This document shows positions 1-6,240 of a stretch of DNA of 11,774 nt, piece by piece. The translations under genes were made by a program, and so were the position numbers. Origin of the DNA: Rickettsiales bacterium (GTDB taxonomy: Bacteria; Pseudomonadota; Alphaproteobacteria; Methylaequorales; Methylaequoraceae); assembly GCA_002711625.1 (NCBI GenBank), contig PARR01000037.1:6426-18199 (forward strand). Reading direction: 5' to 3'. Below the pieces are notes generated by a model. That model was given only the letters and a program-made list of their open reading frames with translations. It searched no databases and was not told the DNA's origin. The first letter of the stretch is position 1; every line of letters begins with the position of its first letter.

Positions 1-261
1 TTATATAAAAAGCTTGCGAACAAATCATCAAGTATTGAGTGTAAAGAAATTTCCTACACACCCAAGCTACCACCAGTTTGGAACTGCGGTGTTTGTAATC
101 TTGCGTCAAAAAAATGGAAATTCATGTGTGAAAATTGCCAAAGTGTCGATTCATTTATTTGGAAAACAAGTATTGAATCAAGCACAAATAGTAAATCAAA
201 CAAGTTTTTTAATGATCTAATCAAGAACCCTCTTCGCCATTTTCCAAAGATGCAAAGATAA
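1..261 (+). CDS. C-terminal end of a HemY/LapB-like TPR protein with zinc-ribbon tail (partial)
   Basis: The gene enters from the left edge and reads in frame 1 for 86 codons to TAA at 259-261; no start is visible. The tail carries two Cys-x2-Cys knuckles, WNCGVC (C29, C32) and MCENC (C43, C46), ten residues apart, followed by a Trp-Lys-Thr segment. This arrangement resembles the rubredoxin-like metal-binding tail at the end of alphaproteobacterial HemY (COG3898) and of LapB/YciM-type tetratricopeptide proteins, which are membrane-anchored and act in tetrapyrrole or LPS homeostasis. The TPR part would lie outside the window, so the choice between HemY and LapB rests only on the tail. The last 45 nt overlap, tail to tail, the end of the AlkA-like gene on the other strand. 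The assignment is an inference from a short fragment. Confidence 0.7.
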   Translation, partial: LYKKLANKSSSIECKEISYTPKLPPVWNCGVCNLASKKWKFMCENCQSVDSFIWKTSIESSTNSKSNKFFNDLIKNPLRHFPKMQR

Positions 262-831
262 GAAAGATAAGTATGGTGAAAAAATTTTTCTTAAATTTAA
301 ACTTTGGTCATGCGAAAATACTATTTTTTTTTCAACTTTTTTAATAATAAGATCATTCTCAGGGAATATATTTTCTTTATTCAGAAAAAATATGAGAAGC
401 ATATCAACTGTCCAATTCCCAATTCCTTTAATTATTTTTAAATTATTTCTTAATTCCTCTATGCATTTAGTATTGATTTTTTCAAGAGTTAACTTTTTTG
501 TTACGATATTTTCAAAAACTTCTGTGATATAAAAAATTTTCCTTTTCGAAACTCCGGCATTACTTAGATATTGAATCAACTCATTTTCATTTTTTATAAC
601 AAATATGTTCATTGATTTTGAAGATATTTGATTTCTGAATTTGTCCCATATTGAATTTGCTGCTCTATCTGATATTTGCTGTGAAATAATTGTTTTTGTT
701 AAGAAAAAAAAAAGATCTTCGCTTCTACTTGGAATTTTTAATTCTCCATTTAATTTTATTTCTCTGTGCAACAAGGAAATAAATTTACTTTTTTCTAGAA
801 GAAAAGAATGTATTTTTGTATTTTGATTCAA
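217..831 (-). CDS. DNA-3-methyladenine glycosylase II (AlkA-like, HhH-GPD)
   Basis: This 204-residue protein is a base-excision repair glycosylase of the helix-hairpin-helix GPD superfamily, expected to remove alkylated purines from DNA. Visible landmarks are the family's N-terminal helix motif TIISQQISDRAA (about residues 47-58), the hairpin KGIGNWTVDMLL (135-146), and the catalytic aspartate in FPENDL (D160). The C-terminal PYLSFLSLHLWK (186-197) matches the usual aromatic, Leu-His-Leu-Trp end. It is shorter than E. coli AlkA because it lacks that protein's N-terminal TBP-like domain; about 200 residues is normal for many alphaproteobacterial homologues. The start appears to be TTG at 831-829, because no in-frame ATG lies nearby and the previous gene stops only 4 nt upstream. 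It is the last gene of a minus-strand run after the glycosyltransferase and LAB_N genes, an unusual partner set for DNA repair. Confidence 0.87.
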   Translation of the reverse strand: MNQNTKIHSFLLEKSKFISLLHREIKLNGELKIPSRSEDLFFFLTKTIISQQISDRAANSIWDKFRNQISSKSMNIFVIKNENELIQYLSNAGVSKRKIFYITEVFENIVTKKLTLEKINTKCIEELRNNLKIIKGIGNWTVDMLLIFFLNKENIFPENDLIIKKVEKKIVFSHDQSLNLRKIFSPYLSFLSLHLWKMAKRVLD

Positions 832-835
832 AAAT

Positions 836-1138
836 TTAGTTAACTTTCATTAGTTTAGAAGGATCATTTTTCTTTTTTTTCCCAAATTTTTTTATTAAGT
901 AAATATTTCTTGAATAGATTAAGAACCCACAAGACTGTCCGACTATAAATACAGGATCTTGTTTGTGGATTGCATAACTCAACAGAGTCAGACTGCCAGC
1001 CAAACTTATCCACCAAAATATATTAGGAATTATACTTCTAGATGCTCTTTCACTGACAACCCATTGGATTAAAAATCGAGATGCAAAAATTGTTTGCCCA
1101 ATAAATCCAATAATTAACCAAATTTGTTCAACTGTCAT
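836..1138 (-). CDS. LAB_N-domain membrane protein (lipid A biosynthesis N-terminal domain)
   Basis: A 100-residue membrane protein consisting almost entirely of one LAB_N domain (PF07578, COG3952). Supporting motifs are FASRFLIQWVVSERASRSIIP (about 18-38), the FWW.S..GSL..L.YA stretch (41-56), and DPVFIVGQSCGFLIYSRN (61-78). About three hydrophobic segments are present, followed by a lysine-rich cytoplasmic tail. Stand-alone LAB_N proteins are commonly encoded next to a DPM1-type GT2 and an ArnT/PMT-type transferase, where they are thought to assist sugar-lipid transfer or flipping; their biochemical role is not well established. Its ATG overlaps the TGA of the upstream GT2 gene in an ATGA, indicating translational coupling. 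The gene continues into the AlkA-like gene after 4 nt. Confidence 0.85.
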   Translation of the reverse strand: MTVEQIWLIIGFIGQTIFASRFLIQWVVSERASRSIIPNIFWWISLAGSLTLLSYAIHKQDPVFIVGQSCGFLIYSRNIYLIKKFGKKKKNDPSKLMKVN

Positions 1139-1839
1139 TTTTTTCTCCTTTTACTAAAATTTATCAAATACCATACTTTTATTAAATCTCTAATACCAAC
1201 CCAGAATCTATTATTAAAGTTATATTTAGATAATCCACCAAATCTCAAACGGTCGTTGACTTGAATATTAAAAATTTTTCCTCCTCTCGTTTTAAAAAGT
1301 GATGGAAGAAATCTATGCATGTTTTTAAAATAAGGTATATTAAGATAGTCAATTTTTCTAAATACTTTGAGTGCACATGCTGTATCATTACACTCATCCC
1401 TTAAAATCATCCTTCTGATGTAATTAGCAATCTTTGAACTTATTTTTTTAATTAAAGTATCCTGCCTTATCTTCCTGTTTCCACAAACAAGAAAAAACTG
1501 TTTATTTTTTTGATTAATATTTTCCCAAAAGTTAAGTAGTTTTTTCAATTCTCTCGGTGGATTTTGACCATCTCCATCAATAACCCCAATTAATTTTCCT
1601 TTTGCTTTCTTGATACCAGTTAACATAGCTCTGCATTTTCCCAAATTTTGGTTGTGTGAAATTATTTTTAAATTTTTGGGTGTCGACATAAGCTTGTCTT
1701 TAAAGTTGTCTGTGCTTCCGTCATCAATTATCAATATTTCAATATTTCTATTTTCAAACTCACTATATAATTCATTAAGAAGAATGGAAATGGAATCTTC
1801 CTCGTTAAATATTGGAATTATAATCGAAAATTTTTGCAT
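1135..1839 (-). CDS. GT2 family glycosyltransferase, DPM1/polyprenyl-phosphate sugar type
   Basis: The 234-residue protein has the GT-A fold signature of dolichol/undecaprenyl-phosphate glycosyltransferases: the N-terminal SIIIPIFNEE strand-turn (5-14), the nucleotide-binding DDGSTD (39-44), the metal-binding DGDGQNPP (88-95), ND.ACALKVFRK (151-162), MHRFLP (174-179) and R.GGLSKYNF (199-208). It is expected to transfer a sugar from a nucleotide-sugar to undecaprenyl phosphate on the cytoplasmic face. The usual C-terminal transmembrane hairpin is absent, leaving only a weakly hydrophobic, basic end (VWYLINF then KRRKK); the membrane function may be supplied by the adjacent LAB_N protein. It heads the minus-strand run, starting from ATG at 1839-1837, and is divergent from the ArnT-like gene. 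The sugar cannot be read from the sequence. Confidence 0.88.
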   Translation of the reverse strand: MQKFSIIIPIFNEEDSISILLNELYSEFENRNIEILIIDDGSTDNFKDKLMSTPKNLKIISHNQNLGKCRAMLTGIKKAKGKLIGVIDGDGQNPPRELKKLLNFWENINQKNKQFFLVCGNRKIRQDTLIKKISSKIANYIRRMILRDECNDTACALKVFRKIDYLNIPYFKNMHRFLPSLFKTRGGKIFNIQVNDRLRFGGLSKYNFNNRFWVGIRDLIKVWYLINFSKRRKK

Positions 1840-1887
1840 TTCAGAATGTTATGGTAAGTTAATCTAAACTAGTAGTGAACAAAAACA

Positions 1888-3489
1888 ATGAATTTTTTTG
1901 ATCTAAATAAAAAACAAGTTGGTCTTTTTTTATTTATTTTTTTCTCGTTTTTTCTTGTAGGTTCATTAAATGTTCCTGTTCTTGATAGAGATGAAGCAAG
2001 ATTTGCATCGGCCTCTAAGGATATGATTTACAAAAATGAATACATTGATATCACAATTGGAGATGAGAAAAGATATAAAAAACCAGTCGGTATCTATTGG
2101 GCTCAGATCTTATCGAATAAACTTTTTGGCCAAGAGCCTTATACCAAAATTATATTTTACAGGTTGCCGTCAGTCGTTGGCATCGCATTAAGTTTGTTTT
2201 TAATATTTTCATATTTTTCTCAAATCTATGGAAGGGAGACTGGATTTTTGGCAATTTTTTTTTTGACATTTTCATTGATAACTATGTCTGAAGTGAATCA
2301 GGCTAAAACAGACGGTTTATTACTTTTATTTATAACTATATGCAATATTATAGTTTTTCAAAGCATCAGAACAAAAATTAGATTTTCTTTGAAATGTTCC
2401 TTTTGGGTGTCGTTGGCAATTGGAATTTTGATAAAAGGTCCAATTATTTTAATTTTTGTTTTTTTTCCACTAGCTGTCTTATCACTTATGAAAAGAAAAA
2501 ATTATTTTATAAATTTATACTCATTTTATAGTCTTGTACTCTTTCTATTGACTGTTCTGCCTTGGTTTATCCTTATTTCTATTAAATCAAATGGAATGTT
2601 TTGGAGTGAATCCGTTGGACATGATCTCCTTAAAAAAGTTGCAACTAGTCAGGAGTCTCATGGTTTTTATCCGGGATATTACAGCCTTTTGATCTTTATA
2701 TTTTTTTGGCCAGCCTCAGCATTTATTCCTGCTTTAATATCTAATATTCGAATGAAATGGGAAAAAATTTTTTTAAGTGAAGAGCAATCTTTTTTGATAT
2801 TAGGGTTTACAGTCCCTTTTTTATTTTATGAATTAATTTTCACTAAACTACCTCACTATGTTTTTCCAACATATACATTTCTAAGTTTACTGGTCGCAAA
2901 TTTCCTTGTTAAAACAAGATTTAGGGGTTTGAGGTTTGTTTTATTTCCTTTGATATTATTTCCTGCATTATTTTCTGGAGCATTCATTTACGCTATTTTA
3001 GAATATTCTTCCATAGACTTAACATCCTTAATAATTTTTATAATTTTAATTATTTTAGTTATAGCTCTATATTTTTTAAATATTCAAAAAAAAATAAAAC
3101 AAATTATTTTTGTTGCTGGATTTTTCCAGTGCTTCCTTTATTCTGTGGTTACTGGCTTTATGGTTAATAAGCTTGAAATATTTTGGATTTCTCAAAGAAT
3201 CTCCAACATAATTGGTGATAAAAAGGGTAATTATGACAAAATTTATCATTATGGTTTTAACGAACCCAGCCTTTTCTTTCTAACCTCTCAAAATGCAGAA
3301 ATGCTTCGCCCCTCTGATTTAAAATTAGAAGAGCTACATAATAAAAAGATCATCTTTTTTGTAATTTCTGAAAAGAATAAACCTTTAATTGAGGAAAAGT
3401 TCAACCAATTAGAATTGATTGATCAGTTCAAAGGGTTTAATTATACAAAAGGTAAAAGCCTCAATATTAATATTTTCCAAAATAAATGA
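1888..3489 (+). CDS. ArnT/GT39-like membrane glycosyltransferase (PMT superfamily)
   Basis: A 533-residue polytopic membrane protein of the ArnT/PMT (GT-C) superfamily, which transfers sugars from polyprenyl-phosphate donors to acceptors at the periplasmic face, for example lipid A in the ArnT case. Family marks are the catalytic-loop acidic motif LDRDEARFA (32-40), KKPVGIYW (64-71), YRLPSV (91-96), a periplasmic segment ending in AKTDGLLLL (139-147), IKGPI (182-186), LPWF (224-227) and the ESHGFYPGYY loop (256-265). About a dozen hydrophobic segments follow in the expected order, and a soluble C-terminal tail of roughly 100 residues is present, as in ArnT. The divergent GT2/LAB_N pair would supply the polyprenyl-phosphate sugar. 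The TGA stop is embedded in an ATGA shared with the PAP2 gene start. The donor sugar and acceptor are not determinable from sequence. Confidence 0.88.
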   Translation: MNFFDLNKKQVGLFLFIFFSFFLVGSLNVPVLDRDEARFASASKDMIYKNEYIDITIGDEKRYKKPVGIYWAQILSNKLFGQEPYTKIIFYRLPSVVGIALSLFLIFSYFSQIYGRETGFLAIFFLTFSLITMSEVNQAKTDGLLLLFITICNIIVFQSIRTKIRFSLKCSFWVSLAIGILIKGPIILIFVFFPLAVLSLMKRKNYFINLYSFYSLVLFLLTVLPWFILISIKSNGMFWSESVGHDLLKKVATSQESHGFYPGYYSLLIFIFFWPASAFIPALISNIRMKWEKIFLSEEQSFLILGFTVPFLFYELIFTKLPHYVFPTYTFLSLLVANFLVKTRFRGLRFVLFPLILFPALFSGAFIYAILEYSSIDLTSLIIFIILIILVIALYFLNIQKKIKQIIFVAGFFQCFLYSVVTGFMVNKLEIFWISQRISNIIGDKKGNYDKIYHYGFNEPSLFFLTSQNAEMLRPSDLKLEELHNKKIIFFVISEKNKPLIEEKFNQLELIDQFKGFNYTKGKSLNINIFQNK

Positions 3490-4269
3490 AAAAAATCTAT
3501 TTTGATCAATTTAAAAAATTTTATTCTATTAAATTTTTCATTTTAGTAGTTTTGATTTCAGCGCTTTTTTTTTTCTTTTTTTGATATTGTCATTTTTGAA
3601 TTTACAAGAAATATGCATGGATCTGTTTTTAGTTTTTTTAAACATGTTATTGACCCTATTTCTGAGGTTTTTGATCCGCTGAATGTAAGTATAATTTTAA
3701 TTTTATTTCTTTTTTTTTCCAACAATATTGAAGTGATTTCAAAAAACTCAAAAAAAATTTCTTTATTAAAAGATAAAACTGGACTAATAGAGTCAGAGAT
3801 ATTTTCAATTTTTTATTATTATAGATTAATTATAAAGCATTGTTTGATTTCTATAATTGTCGCGGGAATTGCGTGTAATGTTTTAAAGTATATTATGGGC
3901 GTAGCAAGACCAAAATACTTTTTTTTGGAAAACGCAGAACGGATTGATTTTTTTAATATAATTCAGAAAATGAATTCTTTTCCGTCTGGTCACACACAAG
4001 CAGCTTTCACAATGGCAGTGCTAATTTTGTTTTATGTAAATAGATTTTCAATTTTGGTTTTTTTACTTGCTTCTCTAATGGGAATTTCTAGAATATTTAT
4101 GTCAATGCATTTTCCAAGTGATATAATTTTTGGAGCATACTTGGGATTTATTATTCCGATTGCTCTTTATAATCATTTTTTTATTGAAAAAATTGAAAAA
4201 ATAGAAAATTGTAATTATTTATCGTTAAATAATTTTCTAAAATTACTGTATTGGAGATTTTTTTTATGA
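3486..4269 (+). CDS. PAP2-family membrane phosphatase, apparent frameshift at a T-tract
   Basis: The core is a PAP2 (lipid phosphate phosphatase) domain with all three signature motifs, numbered for the repaired 260-residue protein: KYIMGVARP (K134...R141-P142), SFPSGHT (PSGH 166-169) and SRIFMSMHFPSD (R202, nucleophile-assisting H208, D212). Such enzymes dephosphorylate lipids such as undecaprenyl diphosphate, phosphatidylglycerol phosphate or lipid A. As read, the continuous frame begins only at ATG 3613. However, an ATG at 3486 sits in an ATGA overlap with the ArnT-like stop and encodes a typical basic then hydrophobic N-terminus (MKKIYFDQF... up to the Phe run) that hits TGA at 3582 just after T10 (3565-3574) and T7 (3576-3582) runs. 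Removing one T joins both parts into a normal family-length protein continuing DIVIFEFTRN into the known ORF. Either a base-calling error or a real slippage site explains this. ATGA coupling to the next gene suggests one operon. Confidence 0.82.
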
Positions 4270-4580
4270 GAAAGCTTTCGCTTATTCTAATATTAAATAT
4301 GTTTATTTTTGGAAAATTATTTGCTGGCAGTTGGTGTAAAGTTCTATATGGGACTGAGATGACTGAAGGTGAGTTGCAAGAACAAATATCAAAATGCAGG
4401 AATTCTGACAATTTTTTTTTAGCTATCCATAGTAGTTACTCTAACGCTGGAAATCTATTAAATGGATTTACAGCAGAGCTGTGCAATTTAAATAGGAGAG
4501 TAATAACCACAAGCCCAAATGATAAAGACCCTTTTTTTTCACTCGTTTGTGAATATAAAAAAAATTTTTTAAGAAAATAA
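4266..4580 (+). CDS. small secreted four-cysteine protein, function unknown
   Basis: I do not recognise a characterised family. The 104-residue product starts with a clear Sec signal peptide: MRK, a hydrophobic core LSLILILNMFIFG, and a plausible signal peptidase I site after LFA (residues 18-20), giving a mature periplasmic protein of about 84 residues. The mature part has four cysteines (C24, C44, C73, C95), compatible with two disulfides, and a conserved-looking centre (MTEGELQEQ, FLAIHSSYSNAG). The ATG at 4266 was chosen over the upstream ATG at 4251 because it forms an ATGA overlap with the PAP2 stop and gives a proper signal peptide. Its position as the last gene of the ArnT-like/PAP2 run suggests an envelope role, which is inference only. 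Confidence 0.75.
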   Translation: MRKLSLILILNMFIFGKLFAGSWCKVLYGTEMTEGELQEQISKCRNSDNFFLAIHSSYSNAGNLLNGFTAELCNLNRRVITTSPNDKDPFFSLVCEYKKNFLRK

Positions 4581-4615
4581 TCTAAATTTTTTTTAAATAG
4601 GCCGTTTATTATACT

Positions 4616-4783
4616 ATGCTAAGTTTGATGCACAACATAAGAATTGACCGAGAAAAAAGAAATAAGTTTTATTCTTTTAAAACTAGCCTTAATAATCAAA
4701 ATACATCAGAATTAAATGGTGAGTTTGAAAGCAACTCACAAATGCTGTCAGCCAACTGGTTAACTTTATATAGGAGTCAATAA
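4616..4783 (+). CDS. possible 55-codon small ORF ending in the terminator
   Basis: An ATG at 4616 opens 55 codons to TAA at 4781-4783; a second in-frame ATG at 4628 would give 51 codons. The predicted product is hydrophilic, with a basic N-terminal part (IDREKRNKFYSFK) and an Asn/Ser-rich remainder ending NWLTLYRSQ. A TATACT -10-like hexamer at 4610-4615 lies directly before the first ATG, so the second ATG would be the better start if that promoter is used; no good -35 and no clear ribosome site are visible. The stop codon lies in the left arm of the terminator stem, which is where a short transcription unit would be expected to end. I recognise no family. It could also be a non-coding stretch that happens to be open. 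Confidence 0.35.
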   Translation: MLSLMHNIRIDREKRNKFYSFKTSLNNQNTSELNGEFESNSQMLSANWLTLYRSQ

Positions 4784-4810
4784 AACCCTGTCAGAAACAG
4801 GGTTTTATTG
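4778..4810. terminator. bidirectional intrinsic terminator
   Basis: A perfect 13-bp inverted repeat, CAATAAAACCCTG at 4778-4790 and CAGGGTTTTATTG at 4798-4810, surrounds a 7-nt loop (TCAGAAA). The GC core CCCTG/CAGGG is flanked by an A-tract on one side and a T-tract on the other, so it works as a rho-independent terminator in both directions. It can stop plus-strand transcripts arriving from the small ORF at 4616 (and the operon before it) and the minus-strand RNA started near 4900. It is the strongest hairpin I found in the window. Confidence 0.88.
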
Positions 4811-4817
4811 GAGGAAA

Positions 4818-4889
4818 TTAAAATAGACTTGAAACTAGTAAAAACAAAAATATTGAAGAGAACGTAATTGCACAAAATTTTGTTATCAT
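4818..4889 (-). CDS. 23-residue hydrophobic peptide, possible small membrane protein
   Basis: On the minus strand an ATG at 4889-4887 opens 23 codons to TAA at 4820-4818. The peptide starts MITKFCAITF and is then almost entirely hydrophobic (IFLFLLVSSLF at the C-terminus), long enough for one membrane span. A near-consensus sigma-70 promoter lies 19 bp upstream of the ATG, and a strong terminator begins 7 bp after the stop, so the reading frame nearly fills a predicted RNA of about 120 nt. The leader is only about 11 nt and has no clear Shine-Dalgarno sequence. Alternatives are a non-coding RNA with a chance ORF, a type I toxin-like peptide, or a small accessory membrane subunit; nothing in the sequence separates these. 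No known family is recognised. Confidence 0.5.
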   Translation of the reverse strand: MITKFCAITFSSIFLFLLVSSLF

Positions 4890-4904
4890 TATACCAGTTC
4901 AAAT

Positions 4905-4954
4905 AACAATATATAGATATATTTTTTATTTGTCAAACAATATATTGATTTATT
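4905..4954. repeat. 19-bp direct repeat pair, candidate operator
   Basis: AACAATATATAGATATATT at 4905-4923 recurs as AACAATATATTGATTTATT at 4936-4954, identical at 17 of 19 positions with a 31-bp offset, close to three helical turns. The first copy covers the -10 element of the minus-strand promoter and the second begins at its -35. The second copy also contains the perfect palindrome CAATATATTG (4938-4947). Placement and phasing fit a regulator binding two sites on one DNA face in the shared upstream region of the small RNA unit and the lipid cluster, but AT-rich sequence produces such matches by chance more easily. Confidence 0.4.
4908..4936 (-). promoter_or_regulatory. near-consensus sigma-70 promoter, minus strand
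   Basis: Read on the minus strand, TTGACA (4936-4931, a perfect -35 match) is followed by a 17-bp spacer and TATATT (4913-4908, one mismatch to the -10 consensus). The expected transcription start is near 4900, about 11 nt before the ATG of the 23-residue ORF, and the transcript would end at the hairpin ending at 4778. It points away from the amine-oxidase-like gene, so it is not that gene's promoter. It is the best promoter match I found in the window. Confidence 0.75.
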
Positions 4955-4992
4955 TTGCTGGTTAAATAAAAAAAAAATTCAATAATAAATTT

Positions 4993-6240
4993 GTGAAAAT
5001 TGCAGTTATTGGTAGTGGTATATCAGGTTTGTCGGCCTCTTGGCTAATATCTAATTACTATAAAGTCTATTTATTTGAAAAAAAATCTTATTTTGGAGGA
5101 CATTCTAATACTCAAATTGTTTATGAAAACAATAAAGAAATAGCAGTTGATACAGGATTTATTGTCTTTAATGAACATAACTATCCAAATTTATGTAAGC
5201 TTTTTAAAAGTTTAAATGTAAAAATCTTAGAAACTGACATGTCATTCAGTGTTTCTAGAAATAATGGTGAACTTGAATATTCTGGTTCAGGTTTAAGCGG
5301 TATTTTTGCACAAAAGAAGAATTTAGTAAATAAAGACTTTATGTTAATGTTATATGAAATTATAAAATTCTACAAATTTAACTCTCAACATTCTTCTGGA
5401 CGCAAGCCAGAAACTCTGTCTCAATTCCTAAACTCAAATAATTATTCAGACTATTTTAGATACAACCATATATACCCAATGGCAGCCAGTATCTGGTCTT
5501 CAAAACTTAGTGATATTGCTAATTATCCAATTGATAAATTTGTAAAATTTTTTAACAATCATAATTTATTTAATTTGTTTGTTCGTCCAAAATGGAGAAC
5601 AGTGCTAGGTGGTAGCAAACAATATGTAAAAAAAATTCTCAATTTAAAAAAAATTATTCCGAAAAAAGATATTAGTGTTGAAGTTTTAAATAGAAACACA
5701 AATCAAGTAACCTTGCTGATAAATGGGAAGAAAATGTTTTTTGATAAATTAGTAATTGCAACACACACTGATCAGGCAATTACACTATTAAAAGATTTAA
5801 CTAATGATGAAAAAAAAATTCTCGTTAATATAAAATATTCCGCTAATAAAATTTATTTCCATACTGACGAAACATTAATGCCAAAAAATAAAAAAGTTTG
5901 GTCTAGCTGGAATTTTCTTGGCAATGATTCCAAAAAGGAGAGATTATCGGTCTCATATTGGATGAATAATTTACAACATCTTTCTACTAATCAAAACTAT
6001 TTTGTAACTCTCAATCCATTTAAAAAACCAGTTGATTCAAAAATAATTAAAATTATTGACTATTCTCACCCTATGTTCACTTTCGACAGTTTTAAAGCCC
6101 AAGAAGAATTGAAAAAAATCCAAGGAAAGAATAGCACTTGGTTTTGTGGAGCTTATACAGGTTTTGGTTTTCATGAAGATGGTATAAAATCTGGACTGGG
6201 TGTTGCAGAACAAATCTTAGGCAAAAAAAGGCCATGGTAA
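4993..6240 (+). CDS. FAD-dependent amine-oxidase-like oxidoreductase (COG2907)
   Basis: A 415-residue flavoprotein of the NAD(P)-binding/amine oxidase superfamily. The N-terminus has the dinucleotide-binding GSGISG (G7, G9, G12) with the acidic ribose ligand E29, then FGGHSNT (34-40) and DTGFIVFNEHNYPNL (53-67). The middle has AASIWSS and the flavin-contact-like RTVLGGS, and the C-terminus has the FAD-closing GAYTGFGFHEDG (386-397). COG2907 members nearly always sit next to DUF1365 and a Cfa-like methyltransferase and are presumed to oxidise or desaturate the modified acyl chain; the substrate of this one is not known. The start is GTG at 4993, chosen because the dinucleotide fold begins immediately; there is no obvious ribosome site. 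It heads the plus-strand lipid cluster and overlaps the DUF1365 gene by 7 nt. Confidence 0.88.
   Translation: MKIAVIGSGISGLSASWLISNYYKVYLFEKKSYFGGHSNTQIVYENNKEIAVDTGFIVFNEHNYPNLCKLFKSLNVKILETDMSFSVSRNNGELEYSGSGLSGIFAQKKNLVNKDFMLMLYEIIKFYKFNSQHSSGRKPETLSQFLNSNNYSDYFRYNHIYPMAASIWSSKLSDIANYPIDKFVKFFNNHNLFNLFVRPKWRTVLGGSKQYVKKILNLKKIIPKKDISVEVLNRNTNQVTLLINGKKMFFDKLVIATHTDQAITLLKDLTNDEKKILVNIKYSANKIYFHTDETLMPKNKKVWSSWNFLGNDSKKERLSVSYWMNNLQHLSTNQNYFVTLNPFKKPVDSKIIKIIDYSHPMFTFDSFKAQEELKKIQGKNSTWFCGAYTGFGFHEDGIKSGLGVAEQILGKKRPW

Noticed and set aside
14..220. Open frame on the plus strand at the left edge
   Set aside because: It overlaps, in another frame, the HemY-like tail whose CxxC pairs and ending are family-like; its own translation has no recognisable features.
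641..1867. Plus-strand open frames at 641-826 and 1610-1867
   Set aside because: They lie opposite the AlkA-like and GT2 genes, both strongly supported by motifs; these are antisense shadows.
1840..1887. Divergent promoters between GT2 and the ArnT-like gene
   Set aside because: A promoter must be near, but the 48 bp contain only poor hexamer matches (TAATCT, TAGATT) without proper spacing, so no site can be placed.
4181..4411. Minus-strand 76-codon open frame
   Set aside because: It is antisense to the end of the PAP2 gene and the secreted protein, both supported by motifs, a signal peptide and an ATGA overlap.
4890..4992. Plus-strand promoter for the lipid cluster
   Set aside because: I looked for sigma-70 and ECF/ChrR-type (TGATCC) elements. 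Candidate hexamers such as TTGTCA at 4930 have no -10 at a suitable distance, so none is reported.
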